Positions 1 to 8,909 of a stretch of DNA of 64,000 nucleotides are shown in pieces; positions within the stretch are counted from its first letter, which is position 1, and each line of letters begins with the position of its first letter. The notes below the pieces were generated by a model that was given only the letters and a program-made list of their open reading frames with translations, did not search any database and had not been told where the DNA came from. Both the position numbers and the translations under genes were made by a program. Source of the stretch: Clostridia bacterium (GTDB lineage: Bacteria > Bacillota > Clostridia > Christensenellales > CAG-138); NCBI GenBank assembly GCA_030526995.1, contig JAUNBP010000001.1, positions 31,258 through 95,257 on the forward strand, given 5' to 3'.

Positions 1-300
1 CACAGCAACTACAACATCCGCTCCTTCGGTGAGCGCATAGCCATGAACATGCCTATTCAGGGCAGCGCAGCGGATATAATGAAGCTGTCCATGATAAAGG
101 TCAGCGAGCGCATGAGGGCGGAACGGCTCGAGGCGAGGCTGATTTTACAGGTGCACGACGAATTGATAGTGGATTGCCCGCTCAACGAGGCGCAGACGGT
201 GGCAAAAATCCTCACCGAATGCATGGAAAACGCCTATACTTTGAGCGTGCCGCTTATCGCAGAGGCGAAGATTGGCTCAAACTGGTACGAGATGAAATGA
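1..300 (+). CDS. polA: DNA polymerase I, C-terminal fragment (5' end outside window)
   Basis: The reading frame is open from base 1 and ends at TGA 298-300, so only the last 99 residues are present. The motif ERIAMNMPIQGSAADIMK is the family A polymerase motif of the fingers/palm (O-helix side), and LQVHDELIVDCP is motif C with the catalytic HDE. PolA fills gaps and removes RNA primers during repair and lagging-strand synthesis. The stop codon overlaps the ATG of coaE (ATGA), so the two are translationally coupled, a common clostridial arrangement. The identification is firm; the presence of nuclease domains cannot be judged. Confidence 0.95.
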   Translation, partial: HSNYNIRSFGERIAMNMPIQGSAADIMKLSMIKVSERMRAERLEARLILQVHDELIVDCPLNEAQTVAKILTECMENAYTLSVPLIAEAKIGSNWYEMK

Positions 301-893
301 AACGGCAGGTAATAGGCATTACAGGGGGCATAGGCAGCGGCAAGAGTACCGCAGCGGAGAGGCTTCGGCTCTTAGGAGCAACGGTGCTCAATGCGGACGA
401 GACCGTCACCGAGCTTTACGAGGGCTCCGAGCCGCTGAAAATTGAGCTTGTAAAGGCGTTTGGCAAGGAGGCGGTCATAGAGGGCGGCGTCAACAGGGGT
501 TTTATCTCAAGGCTCGTGTTCGAGGATGAACTCAACCTAAAGAGGCTTAACTCCATAGTGCATCCCCTCGTTCAAAAGCGCATGGAGGAAAGGACGGCGG
601 AGGCGCAAGGCGTTATAGTTTGGGACGTTCCGCTGCTGTTCGAGCTTGGAATGGATGCTTCCGTTGACGTAACGGTTGTGGTAGTTGCCGACAGGCAGGA
701 GCGCATCGGGCGGGTTATGAAGCGGAGCGGGCTGAGCTTTTGCGAGGTTGAAAAGCGCATAAGGGCGCAGCTGAGCGACTTTCAGCGCATAAGACTTGCC
801 GATTACGTATGCATAAACAACGGCGATAGGGAGAGCCTGTATCGCCAAATCGAAAGGATATACAGGGACATTAGGGGCAAAAACCAACTATGA
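297..893 (+). CDS. coaE: Dephospho-CoA kinase
   Basis: This 198-aa protein phosphorylates the 3'-hydroxyl of dephospho-CoA, the last step of coenzyme A synthesis. The P-loop GITGGIGSGKS lies at residues 7-17, followed by the DADE-like acceptor region (NADETVTELY) and the lid region near VIVWDVPLLFE. Length is normal for CoaE (about 200 aa). I chose ATG 297, which overlaps the polA stop, rather than an upstream in-frame ATG inside polA, because the kinase fold begins immediately there. The 3' end overlaps the next gene by 4 bp (ATGA at 890). Confidence 0.95.
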   Translation: MKRQVIGITGGIGSGKSTAAERLRLLGATVLNADETVTELYEGSEPLKIELVKAFGKEAVIEGGVNRGFISRLVFEDELNLKRLNSIVHPLVQKRMEERTAEAQGVIVWDVPLLFELGMDASVDVTVVVVADRQERIGRVMKRSGLSFCEVEKRIRAQLSDFQRIRLADYVCINNGDRESLYRQIERIYRDIRGKNQL

Positions 894-1462
894 AGAAGAG
901 AACAACGGTAATAATTGTGGTTTGCATAGCTGTGATAATTGGGATGCTTGCGATATTATTCATCGCAGCCCCCGCAGTTATGAAAATGAGATACAAACTC
1001 GACTACGAGGAAACGATTGCAGCCTGCGCCGAGGAGTTCGGGCTTGAACCCGCCATGGTCTGTGCGGTCATCCACACCGAGAGCAAGTTCAAAAGCGATG
1101 CCGTAAGTCATGCGGGCGCAGTAGGTTTAATGCAGATAATGCCTGCAACCGGCGCAGAGATTGCAGACGGACTATCCTTTGAGAACTTCGATGAGAGCGT
1201 CCTTCAAGACCCCAAGACCAACATCCGCTTCGGCTGCTACTATTTGTCACGGCTCATAGAAAGGTTCGACGGCAACATCAGGGTGGCGCTTGCCGCCTAC
1301 AATGCAGGGCCCGCAAGGGCGGAGGAATGGGAGCGGCAGTACGGCTTGGACGAGGAGGGCGGCATCAAATACATTCCGTATCCGGAAACCGACAACTATG
1401 TAGGAAGGGTCATGCGGGCATACGACGTCTACGATATGCTCTATTCCGACAGATGGGATTGA
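890..1462 (+). CDS. Membrane-anchored lytic transglycosylase (SLT domain)
   Basis: This 190-aa protein has one N-terminal hydrophobic segment (residues about 6-30), acting as a signal anchor. An SLT/GEWL-fold domain follows: HTESKF contains the catalytic Glu, then GAVGLMQIMPATG and AAYNAGP are the usual family motifs. It should cleave peptidoglycan glycan strands between MurNAc and GlcNAc outside the membrane, forming 1,6-anhydro ends. A single SLT gene after coaE is typical of clostridial genomes. It overlaps coaE by 4 bp and precedes lspA by 4 bp, so it is part of the same operon. Confidence 0.9.
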   Translation: MKKRTTVIIVVCIAVIIGMLAILFIAAPAVMKMRYKLDYEETIAACAEEFGLEPAMVCAVIHTESKFKSDAVSHAGAVGLMQIMPATGAEIADGLSFENFDESVLQDPKTNIRFGCYYLSRLIERFDGNIRVALAAYNAGPARAEEWERQYGLDEEGGIKYIPYPETDNYVGRVMRAYDVYDMLYSDRWD

Positions 1463-1466
1463 CGGT

Positions 1467-1967
1467 ATGATTGAACTGATTATTGCCGTAGCAGTGCTTG
1501 CAGCGGACATGATAACCAAGTATTTGGCAGCTACCTACTGGCTAACGCCCGTAACGCTGATTTCGGGCGTCGTTCAGCTTACATACGTTGAAAACGTCGG
1601 GGCTGCATGGGGAATGCTCGGCGGCGCAAGGCTGTTTTTCATCGTTATAACCGTGATATTCTGCGGGCTCATAATAGCAGCCTACGTTCGCAACCGCAAT
1701 TCGATGCTGCGATATTCAAAGGTGGTGCTGGCGCTTGTCTTCAGCGGAGCCTTGGGCAACCTCATCGACAGGATAATCTTCGGCTACGTCAGGGATATGA
1801 TTCAGCCCCTGTTCATAGATTTTCCGGTTTTCAACATCGCAGACAGTGCGATAGTGATAGGAACTATACTATTGATTATCGAGGTTCTGTTTATGAAAAA
1901 CAACCTCTTCCATGTGATTGAAGAGGACCTTAAAACTCTAAAAAGGAAAAAGAAAAAGGATGAGTGA
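1467..1967 (+). CDS. lspA: Lipoprotein signal peptidase (signal peptidase II)
   Basis: This 166-aa polytopic membrane protein has four predicted transmembrane segments. Family motifs are VENVGAAWGML, GNLIDRIIFGYVRD (first catalytic Asp) and FNIADSAI (second catalytic Asp). LspA removes the signal peptide of diacylglyceryl-modified prolipoproteins, which would include the lipoprotein encoded two genes downstream. The lysine-rich tail (KTLKRKKKKDE) is cytoplasmic. The 3' end overlaps rluD by 8 bp. Confidence 0.95.
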   Translation: MIELIIAVAVLAADMITKYLAATYWLTPVTLISGVVQLTYVENVGAAWGMLGGARLFFIVITVIFCGLIIAAYVRNRNSMLRYSKVVLALVFSGALGNLIDRIIFGYVRDMIQPLFIDFPVFNIADSAIVIGTILLIIEVLFMKNNLFHVIEEDLKTLKRKKKKDE

Positions 1968-2892
1968 AAAGATTTCTCTGACCGTGTCACAAGGCGGAGA
2001 AAGGCTTGACAAGTACATATCCAATCACACGGACTTTTCCAGAGCTCGGGCGCAGACCCTGATATCTTGCGGCAGCGTTTGGGTAAACGGAAAAGAAGCC
2101 AAAAAGAACACCGTATTAAACCTCGGGGACATAATTTCAATCGAATATGAAGAGGAGACAGGCCCCGTCTTTGCTGCCGAGCAGATACCGCTCGATATAG
2201 TTTACGAGGACGAGGATATTTGCGTCGTCAACAAGCCGCAGGGCATGGTAGTGCATCCCGCTGCGGGCAACTTCAGCGGCACGCTGGTAAACGCCCTCAT
2301 GGCACACTTTGACAAGCTCTCGGACTTGGGCGGAACGGACAGGCCCGGGATAGTCCATAGGTTAGACAAGATGACGAGCGGGCTGTTGGTCATTGCAAAG
2401 AACAATGCGGCGCACGAAAACCTTGCAAAGCAGTTTGCCCTGCACACCGCCAACAGGCGTTACTTGGCACTCGTCCACGGCAATCTCAAGCAGGATTTCG
2501 GCACCGTATCCGCCAACATAGGCAGGCATCCCAACGACAGAACGAGGATGGCAGTAACCTTGGAAGGCAAGGAGGCAACAACGCATTGGAGGGTCTTGGA
2601 GCGGTTCGGCTCAATAACCCTGCTCGAACTCAGGCTCGAAACCGGAAGGACGCATCAAATCCGAGTGCACATGGCGCACATAAAGCATCCCGTTCTCGGG
2701 GATGAGGTCTATTCGGGCAGCGACAAGCGCTCCCGACTTAAGGGACAGATCCTGCATGGCTACCGCTTGGAGCTCGACCACCCCGTCACGGGTCAAAAAT
2801 GCGTGTTCCTCTCCCCGATACCCGATTACTTCCAACAGGAGCTTATGAGGCTCAATTCAACCTTTTCGTGGAAGGAGGAGATAGGGCTGTGA
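1960..2892 (+). CDS. RluD-family 23S rRNA pseudouridine synthase
   Basis: This 310-aa protein has an N-terminal S4 RNA-binding domain (about 12-75) followed by the pseudouridine synthase fold. The catalytic Asp sits in HRLDKMTSGLLVIAKN, and LETGRTHQIRVHM is the second conserved block. The lspA-rluD pair is very common in Firmicutes (the ylyB arrangement). It probably modifies uridines in helix 69 of 23S rRNA, although RluC/RluA-type specificity cannot be excluded by sequence alone. The stop overlaps the GTG of the next gene. Confidence 0.9.
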   Translation: MSEKISLTVSQGGERLDKYISNHTDFSRARAQTLISCGSVWVNGKEAKKNTVLNLGDIISIEYEEETGPVFAAEQIPLDIVYEDEDICVVNKPQGMVVHPAAGNFSGTLVNALMAHFDKLSDLGGTDRPGIVHRLDKMTSGLLVIAKNNAAHENLAKQFALHTANRRYLALVHGNLKQDFGTVSANIGRHPNDRTRMAVTLEGKEATTHWRVLERFGSITLLELRLETGRTHQIRVHMAHIKHPVLGDEVYSGSDKRSRLKGQILHGYRLELDHPVTGQKCVFLSPIPDYFQQELMRLNSTFSWKEEIGL

Positions 2893-4607
2893 AACGAATT
2901 ATAGGGTTTATTTTGGCAGCGCTCATGCTGCTTACAACCTTTGCAGGCTGCAAGGAGGAGCAGGTGACGGAGGCCAACCCCACGGCTTCCCCCGCACCTG
3001 TGGCAACGACCGCTGCAACACCTACGGCGGAGGTTGAAACGGATGCGGAGCAGGAGTTTTTAACGCTCGATAGGGAGGTGTTTGCGTGGCTTACAACGAG
3101 CAGCTACCGATACTATGGCTATATCGACGCAGGCGAGGGTGAAATTTCTAAGCCCACAACGCTTGGCAGCTATTCAAACGCAAATGCCCTCGATAATCTC
3201 ACCGCCTGTCGGGGCTTTTTGACACGGCTCGAGGGCATGGACAAGTTGCAGCTCAGTCTTGAGCTTCAATACGCCTATGATGTCATGCAAAGATACCTCT
3301 CCAACGAGTGCGACAGCTTGCAGCATTTTGAGATGTACGAGCCGTTCTTCCCGTTCTTTGGGGAGCATCAGGGGCTTTGCCAATTTTTCATAACCTATCC
3401 ATTGACCGATGGGGAGGACGTTGAGGCCTATCTTGCCCTGCTTGCAGACCTTCCGAGGTATGCAAACCAGCTTATTTCGCACGAGGAGGAGCGCTGCAAC
3501 AGCGGTACCTTTATGACCGAATACGCCCTAAATCAAGTGCTTGACGAGCTGTATATGCTTTTGGACGGGAGCTTTGTTTCCGCAGCCTTTATATCCAAGC
3601 TCAACGACCTGCATTCCTTGGACGAGGACACCCGCGAAAGTTTCATCTCCCGCCACGACGAGCTGATTGAAAACAGCTATTGCACAGCCTACAACGCCAT
3701 GTACGAGAGCCTTCTTCAAATGCAGCCCTACTGCAGAGAGCCTTTGGGACTTTCTGCAGCCTTTGGCAGGGAGGGGGTTTCGTATTATGAAAGCCTGATG
3801 AAGAACAACGCCGCCTCGAACATAGCTGTCGATGAGGCAAGGGAGCTTGTTGAGCTTAGGATAGACGATACGATGCTGCTGATTGCGATACTCTACGAGC
3901 TGGATTCGGAGATTTTTTCAATCTCGATTGACACCGAGGTTGCAACGACCTCTGAGGCGCTGGACTACATGCAGGGCTTGAGCCTGCCCTATCCCGTCCT
4001 TGAAGGCGTGGATTGCACCCCGCATTACGGTGCGCCAAACGGGATATCCATGCAGCTGTTTGGCAACCGTCTCATCGTTTTTGAGTCTCAACCTATCGAC
4101 CTTTTCGACTTTGCTCGAACGGTCTATCCCAGGGAGCAGTATCTTTTTAAGTATCAGAATCAGGGCGAGGCCGGGAGCCTGTTTTTGAAGGTTGCGCCGA
4201 TAAACGGCTATTACGGCGGCTGGGCAATCGACGCCGAGGCTCATTTTGCCACCAATGCCGAGGGCTTTTATGAGGAGTATTGTCAGGCGCAGTTTGCAAA
4301 TTCGCTCTTGGACCTGCTGCTTCTCGCCTCCTCCGATATGCTCGTCAACTACTACGGCTATGACGAGGAAAACCTTTACGGTTATTTACAGCAGTACTTC
4401 ATGGAGGAGCTTGCGCACAGCTACTATGAAACCGTCGTTGCCATGCCCGGATATCACATCGGCTATGCAATAGGCTACTGTGAGCTTACAAACATGGCGC
4501 AAGCGAGCGGCATGGACGAGGCGGACTTCTACAAAAGCTACCTCGAGCTTGGCGCAGGCTATTACGACCTAATCCGAGACTATATTTTTCGGGATAACGA
4601 TAAATAA
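2889..4607 (+). CDS. DUF885-like lipoprotein, probably without the metal site
   Basis: This 572-aa exported lipoprotein has a type II signal with lipobox LTTFAGC at about residues 15-21, then a Thr/Pro/Ala-rich linker of about 25 residues. I chose GTG 2889 because AAGGAGGAG lies just upstream and it gives a clean signal peptide. The C-terminal half resembles the DUF885 (M32-like) family: GVSYYESLM, YGGWAIDAEAHF and PGYHIGYAIGY match typical positions. Where active members have HE..PGH the protein reads FARTVYPREQYL, so zinc ligands appear lost. It is perhaps a substrate-binding or scaffolding paralogue. Family assignment is moderate. Confidence 0.65.
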   Translation: MKRIIGFILAALMLLTTFAGCKEEQVTEANPTASPAPVATTAATPTAEVETDAEQEFLTLDREVFAWLTTSSYRYYGYIDAGEGEISKPTTLGSYSNANALDNLTACRGFLTRLEGMDKLQLSLELQYAYDVMQRYLSNECDSLQHFEMYEPFFPFFGEHQGLCQFFITYPLTDGEDVEAYLALLADLPRYANQLISHEEERCNSGTFMTEYALNQVLDELYMLLDGSFVSAAFISKLNDLHSLDEDTRESFISRHDELIENSYCTAYNAMYESLLQMQPYCREPLGLSAAFGREGVSYYESLMKNNAASNIAVDEARELVELRIDDTMLLIAILYELDSEIFSISIDTEVATTSEALDYMQGLSLPYPVLEGVDCTPHYGAPNGISMQLFGNRLIVFESQPIDLFDFARTVYPREQYLFKYQNQGEAGSLFLKVAPINGYYGGWAIDAEAHFATNAEGFYEEYCQAQFANSLLDLLLLASSDMLVNYYGYDEENLYGYLQQYFMEELAHSYYETVVAMPGYHIGYAIGYCELTNMAQASGMDEADFYKSYLELGAGYYDLIRDYIFRDNDK

Positions 4608-4611
4608 CGTC

Positions 4612-4640
4612 TTGACAATTTTTGCGGTATGATATAACAT
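4612..4640 (+). promoter_or_regulatory. Sigma-A-type promoter of the valS T-box transcript
   Basis: TTGACA at 4612-4617 is followed after 15-17 bases by TATAAC/TAACAT (4633-4640). It begins 5 bp after the preceding stop codon and lies directly upstream of the T-box leader. Confidence 0.6.
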
Positions 4641-4644
4641 ATCG

Positions 4645-4875
4645 GAGACGTTGAAGAAGAGGAGTACGCATAAGTTCCTTAAAGAGAGAGGGCGAAAGGT
4701 GAGAGGCCCTCAGGAAAACGATGGCGGAAGGTCGCTTCGGAGTCGGCATTACGAAAGGAGTAGTTTTGCCCGCAGCAGCTGCGTTATAGCTTTGAGTGAG
4801 ATGTTTTCATCTAACAAAGGTGGTACCGCGAACGCCCGTTTCGTCCTTTGACGGAACGGGCGCATTATATTTTTA
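4645..4875 (+). promoter_or_regulatory. T-box riboswitch (tRNA-Val sensing) with terminator
   Basis: The leader between a promoter and valS has the T-box landmarks: an AG-rich stem I start (GAAGAAGAGGAGTA), a distal stem AGAGAGGGC...GGTGAGAGGCCCT, and the antiterminator box AAAGGTGGTACCGCG at 4816-4830. A terminator hairpin (about 4831-4862, arms CGCCCGTTTCGTC and GACGGAACGGGCG) is followed by a T-rich run. A plausible specifier codon is GTC (Val) at 4731-4733, matching the downstream gene, though exact placement in the specifier loop is inferred. Uncharged tRNA-Val would stabilise the antiterminator and allow valS transcription. Confidence 0.9.
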
Positions 4876-4887
4876 GAGGTGAAAAAT

Positions 4888-7524
4888 ATGAAACAAGAGA
4901 TGCCAAAGACCTATGACCACGCCATAGTGGAGAAGAAATGGTATAAGTGGTGGGAGGAATCGGGCTTTTTCAAGGCAAGGCCCAACCCCGACAAGCAGCG
5001 ATACAGCATAGTGATGCCGCCCCCCAACATCACGGGAGTCTTGCACATGGGCCATGCGATTGACAACACCCTGCCGGATGCGATAATCCGCTACAAGCGC
5101 ATGAACGGCTTTGAAACCCTGTGGCTTCCGGGCACCGACCACGCTTCCATCGCCACCGAGGTTCGAATCGTCGAGCAGATGGCAAAGGAGGGCATTAAAA
5201 AGCAGGACATCGGGCGCGAGGCTTTTCTAAAGCGGGCTTGGGCTTGGCGCAACGAGTACGGGCGAACGATTACCAAGCAGCTAAGAATGTTGGGCTTTTC
5301 GTGCGACTGGGAGCGGGAACGCTTCACTATGGACGAGGGCTGCAACCGTGCCGTGATAAAGGTGTTCAAGAGTCTGTATGACAAGGGCTTGATATACAGG
5401 GGCGACAGGATAATAAACTGGTGCCCGAGGTGCAAGACCGCGCTGTCGGATGCCGAGGTAGAGTATCAGGAGCAGAACAGCCATCTTTGGCATATTCGCT
5501 ACGACGCCCCCGACAAGAGCTATTCGATAACCGTGGCAACGACGAGGCCCGAAACGATGCTGGGCGATACCGCCATAGCCGTGCATCCCGACGACCCGAG
5601 GTATAGGGACATCATAGGCAAGACCGTAATAATACCCGCCGTGGGCAGGGAGATTCCGATAGTTGCCGACGAGTATTGCGAAATGGAGTTCGGCACCGGT
5701 GCAGTCAAGATTACCCCGGGGCACGACCCAAACGACTTTGAGGTGGGAGCAAGGTGCAAGCTGCCTATCCTCTGCGTAATGACCGAGGACGGGCATATAA
5801 ACGAGCTCGGCGGCAAGTATGCGGGCATGGACAGGTACGAGTGCAGAAAGCAGCTTTTAAGCGACCTTGAAAGCATAGGCAACCTCGTCAAGACCGAGGA
5901 CTACACCCACAACGTCGGAACCTGTTACCGCTGCCACACCACGATAGAGTCGATAGTCTCAAAGCAGTGGTTTGTGAGCATGAAGGAGCTTGCAAGGCCC
6001 GCCATCGACGCCGTGAGAAACGGGGAAGTCAAGTTCGTGCCCGAAAGGTTTTCCAAGACCTACTTCAATTGGATGGAAAACATCCGAGACTGGTGCATCT
6101 CGCGTCAGCTCTGGTGGGGGCATAGGATTCCCGCCTATTACTGCGACGCCTGCGGGGAGATGACCGTATCCGAAACGCATTTGCAAACCTGCCCGCATTG
6201 CGGAAAGCCCGTGCGGCAGGACGAGGACGTTTTGGACACCTGGTTCAGTTCGGGAATGTGGCCGTTTTCAACCTTGGGCTATCCCGACAGCACCGAGGAG
6301 CTAAAATACTTCTATCCCACCAACACCCTGGTAACGGGCTACGACATCATCTTCTTCTGGGTGGCAAGGATGATAGTGTTCGGCTACGAGGTCATGGGCG
6401 AAAGACCCTTCGACCACGTGTACATCCACGGGCTTTTGCGGGATGCACAGGGCAGAAAGATGTCCAAGTCCTTAGGCAACGGTATAGACCCGATGGAGGA
6501 GATCTACGAGTACGGAGCGGATGCGCTGAGGTTTTCGCTGGTCACGGGCAACTCCGCCGGCAACGATATGCGCTATTCGACCGACAAGATAGAGGCGGCG
6601 CGGAACTTCTGCAACAAGATATATAACGCCGTGCGCTTTGTAATGATGAACATCGACGCCGACGCCTGCTGCAACATCGAAGCGGACAGGCTCACCCTTG
6701 CCGACAGCTGGATACTCACAAGGCTTAACAGGATTATCGGTGAGGTGACCTCGAACATAGAGGCGTTTGAGCTCAACATAGCCGCACAGAAGGTCTACGA
6801 CTTCTTCTGGTCGGAGCTTTGCGATTGGTACATCGAGCTTGCAAAGACCTCGCTGTACTCACAGAACGAACAAGCCAAGCGCAACACCTCGGCGGTGTTG
6901 GTGTACGTCATCACAAACGCCCTAAAGCTCATGCACCCCTTCATGCCGTTCATCACCGAGGAGCTTTATCAGCAGCTTCCGAATGCGGAGCGAACGATAA
7001 TGCTCTCCGCATGGCCCAAGCAGGATGAGAACCTGCTCTTTGAAAGCAGCGAGCAGGATATGGAGACCGTGATGGACATGATACGCTCTATAAGAAACCT
7101 TCGTGCCGAGCGCAGCGTGCCGCCGTCACAGAAGATAAGCGCAACCATAGTGTCGAAGAACACGGGGCTGTTTGAAAACACAAAGCCCTACTTCTCAAGG
7201 CTCTGCGGGCTTGACGGGCTGGAGGTAAGGGATGGTATGGGAGCTTCAAAACCGAGCGATATCCATTTGGTGTTCAACGGGGGCGAGGTGATAATCCCAC
7301 TTGCGTCCCTTGTCGACCTTGCCGAGGAATGCGCAAGGCTGGATAAGGAGATAGCCGCAGCCGAGTTTGAGCGCAGCAGGGCTGAAAAGATGCTGAACAA
7401 TGCGGGCTTTATGGCAAAGGCGCCGCAGGCGGTGGTCGAGGGCGAGCGCAAGAAGCTGCAAAACGCCCAAGAGCTGCTTGAAAAGCTCAAGCAGCGCAAG
7501 GTCGAACTTCAAGCGGAAATGTAA
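4888..7524 (+). CDS. valS: Valyl-tRNA synthetase
   Basis: This 878-aa class I synthetase charges tRNA-Val. PPPNITGVLHMGHA contains the HIGH-type motif and GRKMSKSLGNG the KMSKS motif; the CP1 editing domain (with VATTRPETMLGDTA) lies between them. The C-terminal arm is a coiled coil rich in Glu/Lys/Ala, typical of ValRS. ATG 4888 is preferred over GTG 4879 because AGAGGTG is the ribosome binding site at the right distance. Expression is controlled by the upstream T-box. Length is normal (about 880 aa). Confidence 0.98.
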   Translation: MKQEMPKTYDHAIVEKKWYKWWEESGFFKARPNPDKQRYSIVMPPPNITGVLHMGHAIDNTLPDAIIRYKRMNGFETLWLPGTDHASIATEVRIVEQMAKEGIKKQDIGREAFLKRAWAWRNEYGRTITKQLRMLGFSCDWERERFTMDEGCNRAVIKVFKSLYDKGLIYRGDRIINWCPRCKTALSDAEVEYQEQNSHLWHIRYDAPDKSYSITVATTRPETMLGDTAIAVHPDDPRYRDIIGKTVIIPAVGREIPIVADEYCEMEFGTGAVKITPGHDPNDFEVGARCKLPILCVMTEDGHINELGGKYAGMDRYECRKQLLSDLESIGNLVKTEDYTHNVGTCYRCHTTIESIVSKQWFVSMKELARPAIDAVRNGEVKFVPERFSKTYFNWMENIRDWCISRQLWWGHRIPAYYCDACGEMTVSETHLQTCPHCGKPVRQDEDVLDTWFSSGMWPFSTLGYPDSTEELKYFYPTNTLVTGYDIIFFWVARMIVFGYEVMGERPFDHVYIHGLLRDAQGRKMSKSLGNGIDPMEEIYEYGADALRFSLVTGNSAGNDMRYSTDKIEAARNFCNKIYNAVRFVMMNIDADACCNIEADRLTLADSWILTRLNRIIGEVTSNIEAFELNIAAQKVYDFFWSELCDWYIELAKTSLYSQNEQAKRNTSAVLVYVITNALKLMHPFMPFITEELYQQLPNAERTIMLSAWPKQDENLLFESSEQDMETVMDMIRSIRNLRAERSVPPSQKISATIVSKNTGLFENTKPYFSRLCGLDGLEVRDGMGASKPSDIHLVFNGGEVIIPLASLVDLAEECARLDKEIAAAEFERSRAEKMLNNAGFMAKAPQAVVEGERKKLQNAQELLEKLKQRKVELQAEM

Positions 7525-7530
7525 CCTGTT

Positions 7531-7561
7531 GCGGGGATGCGAGGACTGCTCACATCCCCGC
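7531..7561 (+). other. Perfect 9-bp hairpin between valS and the comEC-like gene
   Basis: Arms GCGGGGATG (7531-7539) and CATCCCCGC (7553-7561) enclose a 13-nt loop and lie 6 bp after the valS stop. There is no convincing U tract after it (CTTATATC), so it is either a weak terminator or an mRNA structure that occludes the upstream ATG at 7537. Confidence 0.5.
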
Positions 7562-7572
7562 CTTATATCGAG

Positions 7573-8775
7573 ATGGAGCGTGTAGAGCTACAAAAAAGCC
7601 CCCTGTTTCATAAGCGTCTGTCGCTGTTCATGGCGGTAGGAACGCTTATCGGCGTATGCGCCGCAGCGGTGGAAAGCGACGTCTTTTCGATAGTTGCAAT
7701 GGCGCTGTGCGCCGCAGGCTTTGTGCTTTTTAGCAGCAGATACCTGCATCTTAGCCTAATGTGCCTCCTTGCCCTGCTCATGATAGGCCTGCAGTATGCG
7801 CTTGGGGGTAGGAGCTTCGATTTTGAAAATTCGTCGCTCTACGGCTGGACCTTGGGGCTTAGGGAGGGTATGGAAGCAAAAATCGACCTGCTCTTCGACG
7901 ATTATAACGGCTTAATCAAGGGGCTGCTGTTGGGCGACAAGTACGGAATATCGCAGGAGCTGTACTCCGTCTACGTCAACAACGGGGTTGCCCACCTCTT
8001 TGCCGTCTCGGGCCTGCATATTTCCATATTGAGCGGCTTCGTTTTAAGGCTGTTTAGGCCCGTTGCACAGTGGCTAAGGGCAACGGTTCTCGTTGCGTTT
8101 TTGGCAATCTACGTTTGCCTCACGGGGCTTTCACCCTCTGCGATGCGTGCTGCGGTCATGCTTCTCGTAATTCTTTCGGCAAAGCTCGTCAAGGGCAGAC
8201 CCGATTACCTGTCCGCCTTTAGTATAGCTATGACCGTCGTGCTGTTCGTCTCCCCAAGCGCAATACAAAGGTCGAGCTTTCTGCTCTCCTTCGGCTGCGT
8301 GTACGGCATTTTAATGCTCTCCGACCCGCTAAAAAAGTTTCTCAGAATGCCAAAAGGCATGGTTTCAAGCCTGCTCATAACGGGTGTGGTCGTAAACTTT
8401 GCGGTGCTGCCGTGGAGCGCCAAGTTCTTTGGCGGCATCTCCTTAACCGCCATCCCCATATCCATATTGGTGCTGCCGCTCTCGTCGATATTGATTATCT
8501 CCTCCTTCGTTGCGGTGGTTGTAAGCTACATCTTCCAACCGCTTGCGGCGGTCATAGCCTATCTGCCAAAGGGCTTGCTGTTCTGCATAAACCATCTTTT
8601 GAACTGGGCGAATGTCGGACTGTTCAGCCTAAAGGCGCCAAACGATATTTCAACCGCCCTTTGGTTCGTATCCATCTTCTTCTTGTCCAAGTATTACCTG
8701 CCCAATCGCACCAAATTCCCGATAATAGGCGTTTTATTGCTCGCAGCCTCAATTCTCCTTTGGATTCTCATTTAA
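7573..8775 (+). CDS. ComEC/Rec2-type competence membrane protein, core domain only
   Basis: This is a polytopic protein of about 400 aa with many hydrophobic segments. The motif NNGVAHLFAVSGLHISILSG is the hallmark of the Competence (ComEC) domain, which forms the DNA channel of the uptake machinery. Standard ComEC proteins are about 700-800 aa with an N-terminal OB fold and a C-terminal metallo-beta-lactamase-like nuclease; neither is present, so this is a core-only version. The start is uncertain: ATG 7537 lies inside a hairpin, ATG 7573 is outside it, and neither has a clear ribosome binding site. Whether it supports DNA uptake is unknown. Confidence 0.75.
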   Translation: MERVELQKSPLFHKRLSLFMAVGTLIGVCAAAVESDVFSIVAMALCAAGFVLFSSRYLHLSLMCLLALLMIGLQYALGGRSFDFENSSLYGWTLGLREGMEAKIDLLFDDYNGLIKGLLLGDKYGISQELYSVYVNNGVAHLFAVSGLHISILSGFVLRLFRPVAQWLRATVLVAFLAIYVCLTGLSPSAMRAAVMLLVILSAKLVKGRPDYLSAFSIAMTVVLFVSPSAIQRSSFLLSFGCVYGILMLSDPLKKFLRMPKGMVSSLLITGVVVNFAVLPWSAKFFGGISLTAIPISILVLPLSSILIISSFVAVVVSYIFQPLAAVIAYLPKGLLFCINHLLNWANVGLFSLKAPNDISTALWFVSIFFLSKYYLPNRTKFPIIGVLLLAASILLWILI

Positions 8776-8869
8776 TGTATCACTAAAGAGACAATATATT
8801 TACGATTCATTTACGAAATTCGATTTTTATCGATTGCCTTACACCTTTTATTTCGGGCGAAAATCGGTA

Positions 8870-8875
8870 TATAAT
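8870..8875 (+). promoter_or_regulatory. -10 element upstream of spo0A
   Basis: TATAAT lies 35 bp upstream of the spo0A ATG in a 134-bp AT-rich spacer. No strong -35 is seen at 17 bp (TTTATT only), which suggests an activator or another sigma factor. Confidence 0.4.
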
Positions 8876-8909
8876 GCATACAAGGAACCGGAAAATTTTA
8901 GGAGGTAAT

